Made by a program: the position numbers and the translations under genes. A stretch of 64,000 nt of DNA from Anarhynchus alexandrinus. Its lineage: Eukaryota > Chordata > Aves > Charadriiformes > Charadriidae. Positions 13,387 to 26,268 of this stretch are shown here, piece by piece (within the stretch, counting starts at the first letter, position 1; each line of letters opens with the position of its first letter). The notes beneath the pieces were generated by a model. That model saw only the letters and a program-made list of their open reading frames with translations, did not search any database and had not been told where the DNA came from. Location of the stretch: positions 5,493,790 to 5,557,789 of the forward strand of contig VUYV01000041.1 of assembly GCA_008711295.1 (NCBI GenBank), written 5' to 3'.

Positions 13387-13993
13387 ATCCCCTTAGCACC
13401 CAGATAGATCTCATCGAGCTGTCCAAGTGTCCAGAATAAACACAGAAAAATAGCCTGACATACAGCACAGATGGCAGCGTATTGATGTGATACATGAGCT
13501 AGCTGTAAACAAGAATCAGAACATACCTAGCCACAGTCACAAGATCCAGTGTAAACTACTGTGCTTTGTATGTCAGAGATTTAACCACCCTGAGTGCCAT
13601 GCCAGATTGCTGCTGGTATTCTTTAGAGCTGTCTTGGCTGTCCTCACACAGCACTGCAGCCCGGGGTGCAATCCGATCCAGCCCCTGTGCAGAAGTGCTT
13701 ACAACCATAGCAAAACAATATGTGAAAGGCAGAGGAAATGACAAAATGTTAACATATTATATGATTTTATCTTCCCATTTCCATCACTGAATTTACAAAC
13801 CAGGTATTTAATTTGCACAGCAACAGTTATAAAAACATGTGAAAAATTGGCTTTGACATTAAAATAAACATTAGTTCCTAATATGCAGAGGTCACATGCA
13901 TGGAGTAAGTGTGCTGTTTTTAAAGTCTAATTTTAATTACAAATTTCTCCAACACTAGTCTCCAGTACTCTATTTCTGCAAGTTATGCAAAAT

Positions 13994-14237
13994 AAGAGGG
14001 TAGATTTAGATTAGATATTAGGAAGAAATTCTTTACTGTGAAGGTGGTGAGACACTGGAACAGGTTGCTTAGAGAAGCTGTGGATGCCCCATCCCTGGAA
14101 GTGTTCAAGGCCAGGCTGGATAGGGCTTTGAGCAACCTGGTCTAGTGGGAGGTGTCCCCCATAGCAGGGGGTTTGGAACTAGATGATCTTTAAGGTCCCT
14201 TCCAACCCAAACCATTCTATGATAAGATTCTATGATT
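13994..14237 (+). mobile_element. CR1 LINE, short 3'-end copy
   Basis: This is a heavily 5'-truncated CR1 copy that begins in the last part of ORF2, with the signature agggtagatttagattagat followed by the sequence for 'RKKFFTVKVVRHWNRLL'. It continues through the 3' UTR (ggatgccccatccctggaag, then ggtcccttccaacccaaacc) to the tail attctatgataagattctatgatt. The tail is the diagnostic 3' terminus of avian CR1. It is about 244 bp long and looks better preserved than the copy at 17.6-19.3 kb, hence younger. Confidence 0.95.
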
Positions 14238-17200
14238 AAAGGAGTACCAGGAAGGTAGCTTAGCTGAAAACTAAAAAGCTTTCATTTCTGGCACCACACT
14301 GCAAACTGCAGTTGTAGAACATTACAATATATTTGGGGTAAACAATCAAGCTAATCAAACTAAAATATTTCAAATGTTTCTCATAGACATCTTGACAGCA
14401 AACTGGTCTCTTATACGAATTTCAAATCCTAAAAACAAAAGGCTAAAGCAAGCTGTTTTATTACACAGAAAAAGAGAAGCAAGGAAGATACCAGTGAAGC
14501 CAGAGATCTATATTCTCTTTTCACTGCACACAAAGATCCAATCCAAAATGTTTGGGAGTGGGAGCAGCCAAAATCAAAGAGCGGTCATCCAGATACACAT
14601 GCTATGAACCAGCAGTTAATGAGCCTGTACACAGGCTTATTAGTTAACGGCTCCATACTTCAACCAGGGACACTGTACAGCCAACAGTGCTTTGAATGCA
14701 ACCAGCCTATGTCCTTTCCTTCAGTCACTAGAGTGTTCTTCAGCTGAAGCCCCATTCACTGTGAAAGACAAAGGAATCGTCGTCTAAGAGCAGGGGCAAC
14801 ATGCACTATTACTCCTTAAGTGTTTACTGTTGTGAGGGAATATTGGGAAGAAGGAAGTTTTGGTAAGCTCTTCTCTCAAACACTGCTCTGTTGTTGATAA
14901 GTAGCTGCAGCTGCAGTGTGCTCTGATCCAATGGGGTCCAGCCACTGAAACTAGGAACATAAAAAAATTAACAAGTGTTTTTTGGGTTGTTTTTTTTTTT
15001 CTAAAAAGAGAAGGGGCAAATTCAGTAGGCAATAAGTTGAAGTAAAACTCAGAGAATTGTCATATGCAATTATGAACACCGTACATGACAGGAAATAAGA
15101 GAGATCTGATATATACTCGCTGAGCTTCCCATCTTAGCTAACAGCATTTGTAGACCATACAGTCCTGCTTTGGCTCCATTTTCTGAAGTAAGTTTTGGAA
15201 TAGTCTCTGCGGTAAATAGGGAGTTAGCCTACTGTGACACAAAAAGACACGAAGTCCAGACTTGGCAGCTAGATACATCACATCCTGGGCAAAAATGTGA
15301 AGATTTCATAATCATCTGAATTGCACAACTTCTGGTGGTTTTCTCATAGCTTGCCCTTTCATTGAAAAAAAAAAGTTTTTATTTGTTCTTTCCTAAAAAT
15401 ATAATATGCAGTGTAAACCACTGTAGTGCCAATCCCTTCACCCAGATTTATTTTAAAATGTCTTCTGCCAACTGCAGATACAGGGAAAATAACTGTGGTG
15501 TCTCAGTGAATATATCAGTTCTAGCAAGGCTGTGAAAGAATGTGGAAATTGGGGAAAATTCCAGTTTTATTAAACAGGTAGGAAAAACTGTAACTGAAAG
15601 CAAAGTACTTTTGAAAACTCTTGCTTACTTATCTCCTCATTTTGTAAAAAAGCTCTTTCTCCAGCCTTCAAAATACAATTTTCTACCACAGTCACTACGG
15701 CAAATATTTTGCCTGTTCAGTACAGCTATTTTTTGCTGTTTCAGGTTCTCTTCCTTTGTAGCAACTGTCATCAATGGTGGATAGATGGTGCCTTGGAATA
15801 TGGCAGTAAGCAATCTTGAAGGTTCTACTAATGCCCATGGTCACAAGGATCCAGCTAACAGTGAACTCAAAGTCTATGTTTGTCAGATATAGCTTCAGGA
15901 ACTTCTGCTTTTGCTGTTTCCTCCTCTGGCCTTACCACCAGTTCCCATTCTTTTCTAACTCCATGGTGATCTGAGAGCCAGCCCAGCAGAAAATTAACTC
16001 CTCCTTAAAAAAAAAAAATTAAAAAGTGAAATGTCCTTTTGTCGATGTAGCTTTTTGAACCGGCTCTTCTTTTTGCAGTCAGATGACTGCAAATCCTGAC
16101 ATGAGAGGTGTGGAGTATGGAGCTGGAGAGGATGAATAGTAGGATCCTGGCAATGACAGTACGGATTAGCTTAAAAGCGATGTTGCAGCCCTATGCTCCT
16201 GCTTGATGTCCTCTGAATGAAATGTCTAAAACAGTTTAACTTAGACTAAACACTATCTTTTGTCCCTTTCTGGGGTTATAGAACATTATCTAAGCAAGGG
16301 CTCCAGCTGGGCTGAAGACGACATGTTAAAAATGTGCAGTCATATTTTGATTAGCCGAAGAAGAAAATGTTTAGAGCAATAGGACTAGGACAGTATTAAC
16401 GTACCTACATGGGTGTATTTTGCTGTGTAATGCAAACTTGGAAATATTTTGGAAAAAGATGAATTTGTGCAGTTTATCCTTTAAAGAAAAATAACAGAGG
16501 TTATTAATTCTGTAAGAAACGTCAAGCCAAACAAGCTGATGTACTCTGTACTGTATGTTCAGCCACCAGTGAGTCACATCCCATGTTAATAAAAATAGTC
16601 AGAGGTGGCCAGCACTCCTAACACATCTGTTGCCTGGTTTATTAGAGACAATTGTGAAAATTGCTATTTTGGTGGCTATCAGAGTGCTTCCTAGAGTAAA
16701 TTCACCAGGTTATTTCACTGAGTCAATTATGGGAGATAAGAGAAGATTTATAAAGAGAGGGTAAAGGTAGATATAAACAACCCATTTGAAAAATGTACAC
16801 TCTATTTTATGTATTGTGAACATATGTCACTAATTATACTGAAATAAAATTAGTCAGATTGAATGCAGTGAGACAAAAGGGCTATAATTGTGTTTTAAAG
16901 AGTCTCATGAAGATTCCTCCAGCTTAGGTGAATCCCCAGGGTCCAAGCAGCCTGTTTTATTCTGCTCTTCTGACATTTATTAGCATATGACTCTGCCAAG
17001 ACATAGGCAGGATGCTTCTGCAACAGAGTCTAACCAGATATACTAAAGCATTTTTAAAATAATTGCCTGTATGCTTCACTCACGCTCTTAAACAGATAGA
17101 CACTGATGCAGTAGATTGCACTACACAGAATCATTTAGCCTGTCTCCAGCCTGGAGCTTAGAGGGAAGATCAATCCCAAAACAAAGAATTCTAGGAAAGC

Positions 17201-17559
17201 TTTTAGGGGAAATAATGGTACTTAAGAAACTGGACAAAAATTTTGTGTTTTGTTACCCTCTGGAGATATGTTCTATTTCAATTCCACTCAGCTGTCTTTG
17301 TCATGATTTACTGACAAAGAACAACTCTATGAAAATGACCACAATATGCTTTAAAACATTGGCAGCAACAACAAAAAAAACCCCAAACCCAAACATAAAA
17401 AAGTAATTATGATTGTGGTCAACTCCAAAAAGAAGAATTACCTAAGAATAACGAAGCCTGTTAAAAATATGCTAAAAGGGCTAGCTAAAAGATGATAAAA
17501 AGCTGACTAAAAGAGTTAAATCTCTGCCAGCAGCATGAGCACAACTTAGAGACTATACT
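14238..17559. other. Intergenic DNA, no gene seen
   Basis: AT-rich sequence with chance ORFs only (96 codons or fewer). The one structured element noticed is a perfect 10-bp inverted repeat at 16072-16093. No recognised exon, RNA gene or young mobile element. Confidence 0.55.
16072..16093. repeat. Perfect 10-bp inverted repeat with 2-nt spacer
   Basis: TTTGCAGTCA is followed by GA and then the exact reverse complement TGACTGCAAA. The spacer is too short for a cruciform loop, so any function would more likely be as a dyad binding site. No protein is known to me for this dyad. It may be chance in 64 kb. Confidence 0.85.
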
Positions 17560-19338
17560 GAAGGTAAAAAGGATATGCATACTTCCTGTCATGAAAGATT
17601 TGAGAAAAGCAAAAGGAAGCCAGCATGGCTAAACAACACTGCAAGAAAGATTAGTAAACGCATGCAGGCAAGTCTGAAAATGTTGAAGTGGTGTCCAAAT
17701 ATGGAAACCAGAGAGGATGAAACTTTGGCAGGTTAAATATAAAAACACGGTAAGGCAAACCAGAAGACCACTTGAAGAAAGTTTGCAAAAAAACAACAAT
17801 AAATATTTTTTCAAACATATCAGGCACAGGAAGTCTGTTAAGGAGTCCAAAGAGCCAGTAGATATTCAGAGGTTAAAAGGAGCACTCAGGGAAGACAGGA
17901 CCATAAAAAAGAAACAAAATTAATCCTCTATTTTTGTGTTCACTGTGGGTGCACAAGAAAAGGCTCTCAGGCCAGAAACCTTTTTTACCGGGAACTTATT
18001 ACAGGAGCTGACTCAAATTTAAGTGAGTCTATGGAAGAAATAGATAACATGAATGGTAACAGCCACAACCAGATGTCATTCACCAGGAAAGTTAAGGATA
18101 AAATAGCTCAGGTAGTAAGTGCGATGCACAACTTCTGAATTAGAAGCGCCTTAGTGCCTGCGGACTGAAAGGGGGCAGATGTGATGCCAGTTTTTAAAAT
18201 GGATTCCAGGACAGACCCAATGAGCTAGGGACCAGTAAGGTTATCGTCTGCACTGGGCAAATTGGTGGTAGTTACAGCAAAGAACAGAATCAGCAGACAT
18301 ACGAAAAAATACAGTATACTACAGAAGAACTCAAGGCATTATGGGGAAGGAAGGCTTTGCCTTACAAGCCTCCTGGCATTCTTTGAAGGAGGCTTGTTCA
18401 TAGGGGACATACAGCTGCTTCGGTCTACCTGGATTTCCAAAAAGCATCTGACAAGGTGCTTCATCAGATGTTCTTGTGGGGACTTAGAATAAGAGAACAT
18501 TTACTCATGAATTAAAGACAGGATAAAGACAGGAAACATTGGGTAGGATTAATTTGATTCCTGGAAAAAGCTCTACATGTATGCATGCTGGGACTGTGCT
18601 GCTCAAAATTTTAGAAAATAACAAGATGACAGTGTTTCCTTGACTATTACATTATTCAAGGATAGTAAAGATAAGCATCAGCTATGAAGTGTAGAAGGAA
18701 AGCGTAAGACACAGTGACTGGATGTTAAAATGGTAGATAAGATTCAGTGAAGATAAATGTAAAAAGCTGCACAAAAGAAAACAAAAATGCTACTGGACCA
18801 GTACCCCACAGGGCTGAGTTCAAGATTACGGTAGATATTTCTATGCTCAGTACTCAGCAACAGTTAGAAAAACAAACAATATTTTAAAGCATTAAGAAGA
18901 AAACAAAGAGCATCATTATGCCACTGAATAGACTGTACCCTCTTTCTTCCAATAGAAGTAGGAGTCATCAAATAAAACTAGTGATTGGCTGGGGTCAAAA
19001 AAAACGAAGTAATGTAGCTGAGCTATGAAGCTTCTTGCCACAGAATTTTCAGAGAGTTAATGAAAGATTAAATGATCAAGGGCTATTAAAAAATTGTCAT
19101 CCTTGACACAGAAATGTAGGCACTGAGCCACAAATTCTTGGAAGTCAGCACAGTACTCTGGAGAAGTAATCGAGTAGGCTGTCTCTACTTCTGTATTTGT
19201 TGTCCTGGAGAAGGGAAGACTTAGGATGGACCTAATAGCAGTCTTCCAATACCTAAGAAGAGGCTACTGAGAAGATGGAGGTTGGACTGGTGATCTGATG
19301 TCCTCTCCAACCTGAATGATTTTGTAATTCTACAATTT
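17560..19338 (+). mobile_element. Long, decayed CR1/L3-like LINE relic spanning much of ORF2
   Basis: This is an old CR1-clade LINE copy much longer than the other copies here. Recognisable pieces in order on + are: 'PAWLNNTARKI' near 17617; 'FFKHIRHRKSVKE' and 'LKGALREDRTIKK' at 17790-17915, matching the linker before the reverse-transcriptase domain; 'VYLDFQKASDKVLHQMFL' at about 18424-18475, matching the RT motif usually written VYLDFSKAFDTVPH; the end of the RT domain near 18720-18890; a CR1-type 'CLEKGRLRMDLIAVFQYLRR' segment at 19200-19262; and a degraded terminal tail at 19280-19338. A piece of the 3' region seems deleted between about 19275 and 19285. Frames are broken throughout. The apparent asparagine/serine changes in the RT motif fit neutral decay. 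Confidence 0.75.
17717..17923 (+). pseudogene. CR1-like ORF2 fragment upstream of RT domain
   Basis: This 68-codon open segment of the decayed LINE contains KHIRHRKSVKESKEPVDIQ and LKGALREDRTIKKK, the basic linker that in CR1-clade ORF2 lies between the endonuclease and reverse-transcriptase domains. It starts and ends at random relative to the ancestral protein and has no independent function. Confidence 0.6.
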
Positions 19339-22077
19339 GCTAAGTTTCATCGCTGCTGGAGACAGGCTACTGGGCTAGCTGGTTTTTGGTCCAATCCAGT
19401 ATACTGATTCTCATCTTATACACGTGTATGCACTAGAACACACTGTTAGAAACTCAAGGTCAAACTCAAGCTCAGTAGCATCTCACCATCTCTGCAAGCT
19501 GAATGACACCAAGTGTCACTTAGATTTGCAGCTTCAAGAAATAAAACTGGCTTTCTGAGTTTTACCTTCATGCTTTCAAAAAGAAAAAATATTGAAGTCC
19601 TCACAAATAATATAGATTCAAATATCATATTTGAGATCTTTAAGAGAAAATCAGTGTCAGAGAGAAACTCATTCATAAACTGAAGGTTTATTGGGTTTTG
19701 GTAAATTATGAAGACAGCAGTTTAACCGGCAATTTAAAAGCCAGTCACAGGACTGACATATTACTGCCAAAAATACGACATGTTCAGGAAGAACAAGCAA
19801 GGAAAAATGGGATAAGGCACTCTACTGGAAATTAAGACTGCTATATGTTGTATAGATGTACAAAATGTTGATTTTTTTATACAAGATGTATAAAATATAT
19901 CATCTGATACAAAGGCAGAGCTGAGAAGCTGAATAGAAGAATATCCACAAATGAAAGTAAAAGAGAAAAAATGAATGTGTATATTGATATGAGATTATTA
20001 TAGCAACTTTCATTCAAAAGAAGTTTTTTTCCGCATGCTTTCTGGTAAGATATTGCCGTACACTCAGGCTCAGTTTTTTTGTCTTGGAGGCAGAGGGAAT
20101 TATTAGGGAGCGGGAGCTACTGCTTTAGAGGAGACTAAGAGGTAGAGGAAGTGTTAAGAATATGAAAGCAGTCAATCACTTGTATGCAACTGATCAGAAA
20201 ATACTGCAGTACCACTCTAAAAAGAGCAAGGAAGGGAAGGAGCGAAAGCAACAAAATAATGACAATAAAACAGATGTTATAAAACCTAACTCAGGCATGT
20301 GTGGTTTTGATGTCCTGGAAAGGTACAGAAAGGGGAACGTAAAGTAGGAAAGCAAGTACTTACCGAAAGAAACCTTATCAAACACAACAATTAGTCTGAG
20401 ACACAAAGAAGAGAGGAGGAATGGCTTTTGCTTCATTAGGCACAACTGAAGCAGAAACAAATCATACAAGAGGTGGAACACGACAAAAGGCACATCAGAA
20501 AGAATTGATATAAAGGAACAGCAGAAGTGCACAGGGTAAATCAAATGCTATTTTTAAGACATTGAGAAGCAGCAGGTGAGGAGAGCTGGATGAGAACAGA
20601 AAGGAGTTAGCAGGAGTGCTGAAACCCAAACCAGTGTGGCATTAAAGGAAGGCCAACAGAGAACTGCCCAACTTCGAATCCCTTAACTCCCAATCCTACA
20701 GAAAATTGGCTGTGCAGAATAAGAGTCTTTCTTTCACATTTGTTATATGGAAGTCGAGTATTTTCTGAAATTTTTAATACCTCCTTGATACGTATGAAAC
20801 TAGCTATTAAAATGTTTCAAAATGCAAAATCTTAACATATTCTGTAAAGTCATTACTCTGCCTTACAGATCTCACTTAAATATAAAATATGCAGTACTGT
20901 AAACAGCAGTACTGTATACACTTGTATAGGAAAAGGAAGGCTTCTGGTCTTGTCAGCATCAGGCAAAAACAGCACTCTTAACTCTTTGCCCTTTCTAAGC
21001 TCTTTAGTGACATTTAAAAATGCAGGAATCGGTGCCTTGTCAAAAACTTAGGTCAACATTTATGTCCCAAGATTGTAGCTATTTCTCCTTTTTCTCTATG
21101 CTAATTATGAGTAATTACTTTGCTTAAATGTTTTTTTAAAAACACAAAGCCTTGACAAAATCTATCAAATCTGAGTGTGTGTAAAAAACAATTCTATATA
21201 AAAGAACATTAAAGTGTTAAGCTATTCTACTTAGAATTTAGAAGAAAAGCTACATAGTTCTTCTATAATGTAATTTCTCTGCAGTCTTTCTATTAGTCTA
21301 GTGATAGTTTAAAAAATTAAAGAATTGTCTTAGCTCTCAGCTAGAATGTTATTGAGAATGAAAATAAGCAACAAGTAGGACTCCACCAGTTTCACCTGCC
21401 TTCTTAATGTTGCCCTCAAGACTGCACATCCAGTTCTGGGAGACACTGGTACCACTCTTACTAATATATGGATGTCACCAACATCAAAGAGTGCTTCTCT
21501 TCAAAAGGAAGGGAAAGTATTCACCGTGACCTAAAACCAAAGCCATCCATAAGGAGTTTATATTGAGGTTCATGCTTGCACTGAGTGGTCAAGTGATGGA
21601 GAATGTTACCAGTAACTTCATCAGCTTCTTCATAAACTCAAAAATTACATTCCTTTGCATAAATGCACATGGTTAAGGTTCAAATAGAGAAAGCAATAAT
21701 GCATTGGAATACATCTCTCTCACTTCCAGGGCGTTAGGTGTTCACAGATAGCATTCATGTTCTCTTGTTCATTTTACAAAAAATGCAGAACACTAAGTCA
21801 ATCACTATGAAGAACATGCGAGAGCAATATCTCGTTTCCCCAAATGATTGACTGTTCTAGGGACACGATGTGATTTTTCCATTGAAATAGATTACAAAAG
21901 GCTTGTGATTCTCTGATTTTTGAGTTACCGTGAAGTTGTTATCAAAAAGATCCATTTAGAGGAAACACAATTTGCTGGGCTATAGTCATGTCACTGGTTG
22001 AAATTTTATGCCATATGTGATACATCCCATTACAGTATGTGATTCTCTTCTCATCTGCGTGTAGGCTGTAATGATAA

Positions 22078-22220
22078 AAAGTATATAAAACATTATATCT
22101 ATAAAATACATACAAAATATCTAATGTATAATATATAGCATATACAACCTATGACATATACCATATAATATTTAATATTTAATATGATATGTATTTATAT
22201 AAACATGAAATATATAAAAC
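22078..22220. repeat. AT-rich low-complexity tract
   Basis: About 140 bp composed almost only of A and T with degenerate ATATAA / TATTTAATA reiterations. This looks like an imperfect AT microsatellite, with no sign of gene content. Confidence 0.75.
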
Positions 22221-22621
22221 AGATCCAAAACAAGAAAAACTTTCAAACACAGCAAACATTGCCTGATTAAATACATAGCATAGTATGAGAAATAAGTGGG
22301 AAGACTGTAAAAACATCTGGAATTCATTCACTGGATATAACAGAAAATCAAAACAAACAAGAAAAAAGAAATTAAAATGTTAAGAGTAAGTTTATTCTTT
22401 CCCCATCTGGGTTTCTTTTTCTTTTTTTTGTCTTACAGTATATCTTATATGGGCTATGCAATCAGAATTTTATAAAATAATTACATTATAACAGTAATAA
22501 TGTGAGTGAAAAAATCAATCTTTTTATTCTGCATATGTTTAATACATGTTTAATGCATTTGTGTAACATTAAATGTAATTATTTTCTAGACAAGGACAGA
22601 AAACCAGCATTATTCGTATAA

Positions 22622-22669
22622 CTATTCAGGAGTGAAGCACCAGAGCTATTCAGGAACCGAGCAGCAGAG
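22622..22669. repeat. Imperfect 24-bp tandem duplication
   Basis: Two head-to-tail units of 24 bp begin with ctattcagga and end with cagag. They differ at a few internal positions (gtgaagcac against accgagcag). The mismatches show the duplication is not recent. Confidence 0.8.
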
Positions 22670-23511
22670 CTTAATTGTCCAGTCAATAAAAATATTGTCT
22701 TAGAACTTATTGTCTTTTATATTCTGTGACATGGATTTCTTCACTTTCATCCCTTTGAGCTCAACCAATAAACAAGATTCAAAAGGTACAAAAAGTCTAT
22801 GCCTCTGAGCTTTTTATGCCTACTGGCAAGCTCAAGAATTGATCAAAGTTAGAGCTCCAATTGTGCAATGAAGGAAGAGTGTCTAAAAATGCATCTGTTT
22901 TGTGGAATGCTTTTTGCTTCCCAGGAAATGATGGCATGAAGCATGCATTCCCACCAAGCAACTCTATAAAATATAAGCCTCTAGGTGTTCCCATAGACAT
23001 CATCTGCCACAGACTATTTAGCCTTTCCTCCTTCTAGCTCTGGGCTAGTTCCATGGAAAGTCTTAAAAGCCCATAAATCTCTCTTCAGGCAGCTAAGGCT
23101 ACATCTACATTAACACGTAACTCAGCAAACAAAAGCAGATCGTCAGACTGAAGTTGCTGGTGCCCCTACATCCATATTATGTATGTTTCAGGGCTTGTCC
23201 TTGAGACTAGATCTGATCTGATGCCTTGAACTGAACATCTCCATCATGCACACAATTCATAGCTGCTCCGGGGCTGGTCAGCGGTTTGGACTCCCACTAG
23301 GAGTTCAAGCACATCTGTAAGTTCCTGGAAAAAAGCTTCTGGTTTAATTTCACACAGATGCAAACTAGTACACATGCATGAAAGCTGCTCCAGAAGACAA
23401 GTCGACGTGCATTAAGTGGGGATGTTTAGTTGCAAAACTACACTATGGCACTGTATCAACACATTCAGGCACATGAAGCCTACATCCAATACAGGAGCGT
23501 CAATGTCTGTA

Positions 23512-23554
23512 CATAAAGTAAAATTTCTGGCTGTTCATAAAGTAAAATTTCTGC
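23512..23554. repeat. 24-bp-period tandem duplication
   Basis: The block cataaagtaaaatttctg is repeated exactly 24 bp downstream, with the second unit partial. It is a perfect match over the shared 18-19 bases. Confidence 0.85.
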
Positions 23555-24903
23555 TGGTAAAAAACTAGCTCAAAACTTTAGCTGTACAAGCGAAACCAAA
23601 TTCTACCTTCATCTTCAGAGCAGCAAAATTTACCTTCATATGAGAAATGGACATACCGCATTGACACCGCCCTTCAGGAGGGTGGAGGCAAAACCCTGCT
23701 GAAAGGGCTGGTGTGGCTGCAATGCAGTCACCTGCAGGAGAGGAGAAGGGGAGAGGGCTTATGGCCAGGAATCACCCGGCCTTCCATGCCTTATGTTCCT
23801 CCTCCCACTGCTGGAGCTCCCCACTATTTGCACGGCCTCTCCTCCAGCACAGAGGGAAAAGGGTAGGAGTGAGCGATCAGACAAGTGCAGGATCATCCCT
23901 GCAAGCAGCAGGGCTACGGCCACCTGTTACTGGAACAAGAAAAGTTACTTGGTCCTGTCTAAGGAGGACAATGTCTGTCAAATCACTCCACTGTAGCAAG
24001 CCATGATATTTTAGCTCCTGTTAGCTCCAGGCACGTAGCCCTAACACAACTGGGAGGGTGTTACCTGTTCTCCTTAATTTACAGTGTGATATGATTCTGT
24101 GCTTCTTGGACTGCAGAAGTCACCCTGCAGAGCTGCCTGTGCTGTGGGAACAAGGCACAGGCAGAATTAATCTGCGGCGAAACCGACCCTGGCCAAGCAG
24201 GGTTGACTTGGAAACCAGGAGGACAATTCAAATGTTGTACAAGGTAATGAAGTGAAAGCCCCAAATCTCCAAGTCAGGCAACTCAATTTGTGTCAATGGG
24301 CAATAAAAATTGTTAGACACATATGACTGCCACTGTCAAGGAAGACAGCCGGGTGCTAAAGGCCAGCTGTGTGATAAAATGATTGTACTTGGAAGACTTG
24401 ATGGAATGAAAGCTAGGGGAGGGACAGACAGCATGGTTGCAGAGCAGTTTTGTTTCTCAGGTTGAGCACAATGGTTAGATAAACTTAGCTCATCTGCGAA
24501 TCTTTTTCCAGGTCAATTAACCTAATGTTTTTTTTACTCACAGCCTTATTTAGACACTAATAAGACAAACACCAAAAAGTCTTTCTCGGTATATAACTTC
24601 CTCTATTCCCCAGTGCAAAGTTAGATTAGCACTTACAGCTCTAACCTTGGCTAAAATGAAATTGGAGAAGGTCTCAGAAAAAAAAAAAAGAAAAAAAGTG
24701 AGAATGTTGTTAGTCCCATCAAAGTGCTTAACATTGGCCTAACCTATTTTTAAAGCACTTGTTTAAATTTTAAAGCAGTAAGGGATTAAGAAAAAACACA
24801 GGCATTTCTCGTCTCCCTTGTATGTAAGTAATTTTAAAGGTCAAGCACAGCCTTTTTGGTCCCTGAAAAAGCCCTCTGCATTTTTGAAAGTTAAAAAAAC
24901 ATA

Positions 24904-24991
24904 GGCCAGATAATCAGCGAATGTAAATTAGCAGAGCTCTATCATAGTCAATACAGGAGGCCAATTTACACTGGCTGAGATTCCGGTTGCC
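24904..24991. repeat. Imperfect palindromic interspersed repeat (amniote type)
   Basis: The two arms, about 24904-24940 and 24955-24991, are diverged inverted copies. The left arm reads ccagataatcagcgaatgta..., and the right arm ends ...tttacactggctgagattcc. The arrangement matches a palindromic repeat motif I recall from amniote genomes, with 'gtgtaaattgg' in one arm, 'ccaatttacac' in the other and a centre near 'agtcaat'. I cannot assign a family name with confidence. It could be a non-autonomous DNA-transposon relic, and some such relics have been co-opted as conserved enhancers. Confidence 0.5.
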
Positions 24992-26268
24992 GTTTTGTAA
25001 AATTCCAGGAGAAAAAGATTACAGTGTTTTTAAAGAAATATATCCTGAAAGAGGAGATGCAGATTTCCCTGTCTGAGTCTCTGCCAGAGGGAATGAACTT
25101 ATAAGGACCATAAATCAAGACAATGAAAACAGGCAGTTAAAGTCCAGTTCTTGTGAGGACAGGTATCCTGTTTCTTTCGGTCTGCAATAGAGAGCCAGGC
25201 TGTGCAGGCAGGAGCTCTCTATTCAGGCACAAAGAGCACCACAGCTTGAGGATGCCATTCCATTCATTCCAGTAAGCATCCTGACTTAACAGGCATTTGA
25301 AAAGAATCACCCATGCCTCCGACACAACAGTTCTCTTAAAAGACTTTAGAAGCCCTGTTGGTGTCCCTTGGACAGAAGCAGCAAGTCAGCAGCATGGGGT
25401 TCCCAAGGAGTTTCCTAAAGCTAACTTTATATGACACTAATTACACCGTTTTCATGTGCAAAGTGTTTCTTCTGCGATAGCAGAGAGGAGGTTTGTATTT
25501 TTTTTAAAAAAGTTACAATTCACCTCTGAAGTGTCTTTTTGATGATTCTTGCCATGATGATGATGAAAAAGAGCAGAAGGGTATTCCAGAGCCCTCCTTC
25601 CAGATCTGCAGCTAGTGCAGATCTGAAAGCTGCTTAAGACCTGATCCAAAGGTCAATCAAATCAAGGATATCCCTGATCAGTAGAGCAAACAAAATCAAT
25701 ATTATCAGCCTAACCCTGCTTCCATGGAAGTTAAGAGAGTAAACTTTCAACAGGAACAGCATCCAATACTTAGGCTTCTTTTTAGTCCTTAACTGAATAC
25801 CTTTTTAAGTAATTTCAGTAGGTACTATTTAATTTAAAATTCCTCATGAATAAAGCATCTTGAAAGACAGTGTGAACAAAATGAGTAGCTCCTTATTATA
25901 AAATTTTGCTATTAAAATCAGGCTTTTAATCATTTACCCAGTGCTTCACAAGAAGACATTTGCAGATCTAGGAGAAGGGTGTCTGAATCTGTCTTTTCTT
26001 CTCCGTTCCCGTGCTGTAATCACTGCAGAGTTTAAAGAGCATATTCATGTGAGAACACTTTATTTTCTAAATATGGACAACCGGTATGTTCGGGTGATTA
26101 TTTTTCTGAATGATTTTCTGAAAAGATATGATGCTTCTCAGAAAGTCTGGTGTTATGGGCTTAAGTCAAAAGAAACTTGTTTCCTTTCACCTTTTCTTTC
26201 CCATTTCAGTGCATGTAAGTAATAGGCAGGTTGTTGTAAGTTTTTAGCTTGCTTCTATACCAGAACTG

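Larger units (their letters stand above)
7426..13993. other. Intergenic DNA between CR1 copies, no gene seen
   Basis: Mostly AT-rich unique-looking sequence with chance ORFs of 85 codons or fewer. It contains an exact 14-bp tandem duplication (7988-8015), a short TG microsatellite (13372-13386), a possible tRNA-derived SINE relic (11290-11390) and a purine-rich stretch at about 11820-12105, where the + strand is dominated by GA-rich tracts. None of the ORFs shows a domain or an exon-like structure. Confidence 0.55.

Noticed and set aside
13556..13790. Overlapping ORFs on both strands, considered as a gene or retroviral fragment
   Set aside because: All are shorter than 90 codons, overlap each other in conflicting frames and show no recognisable motif.
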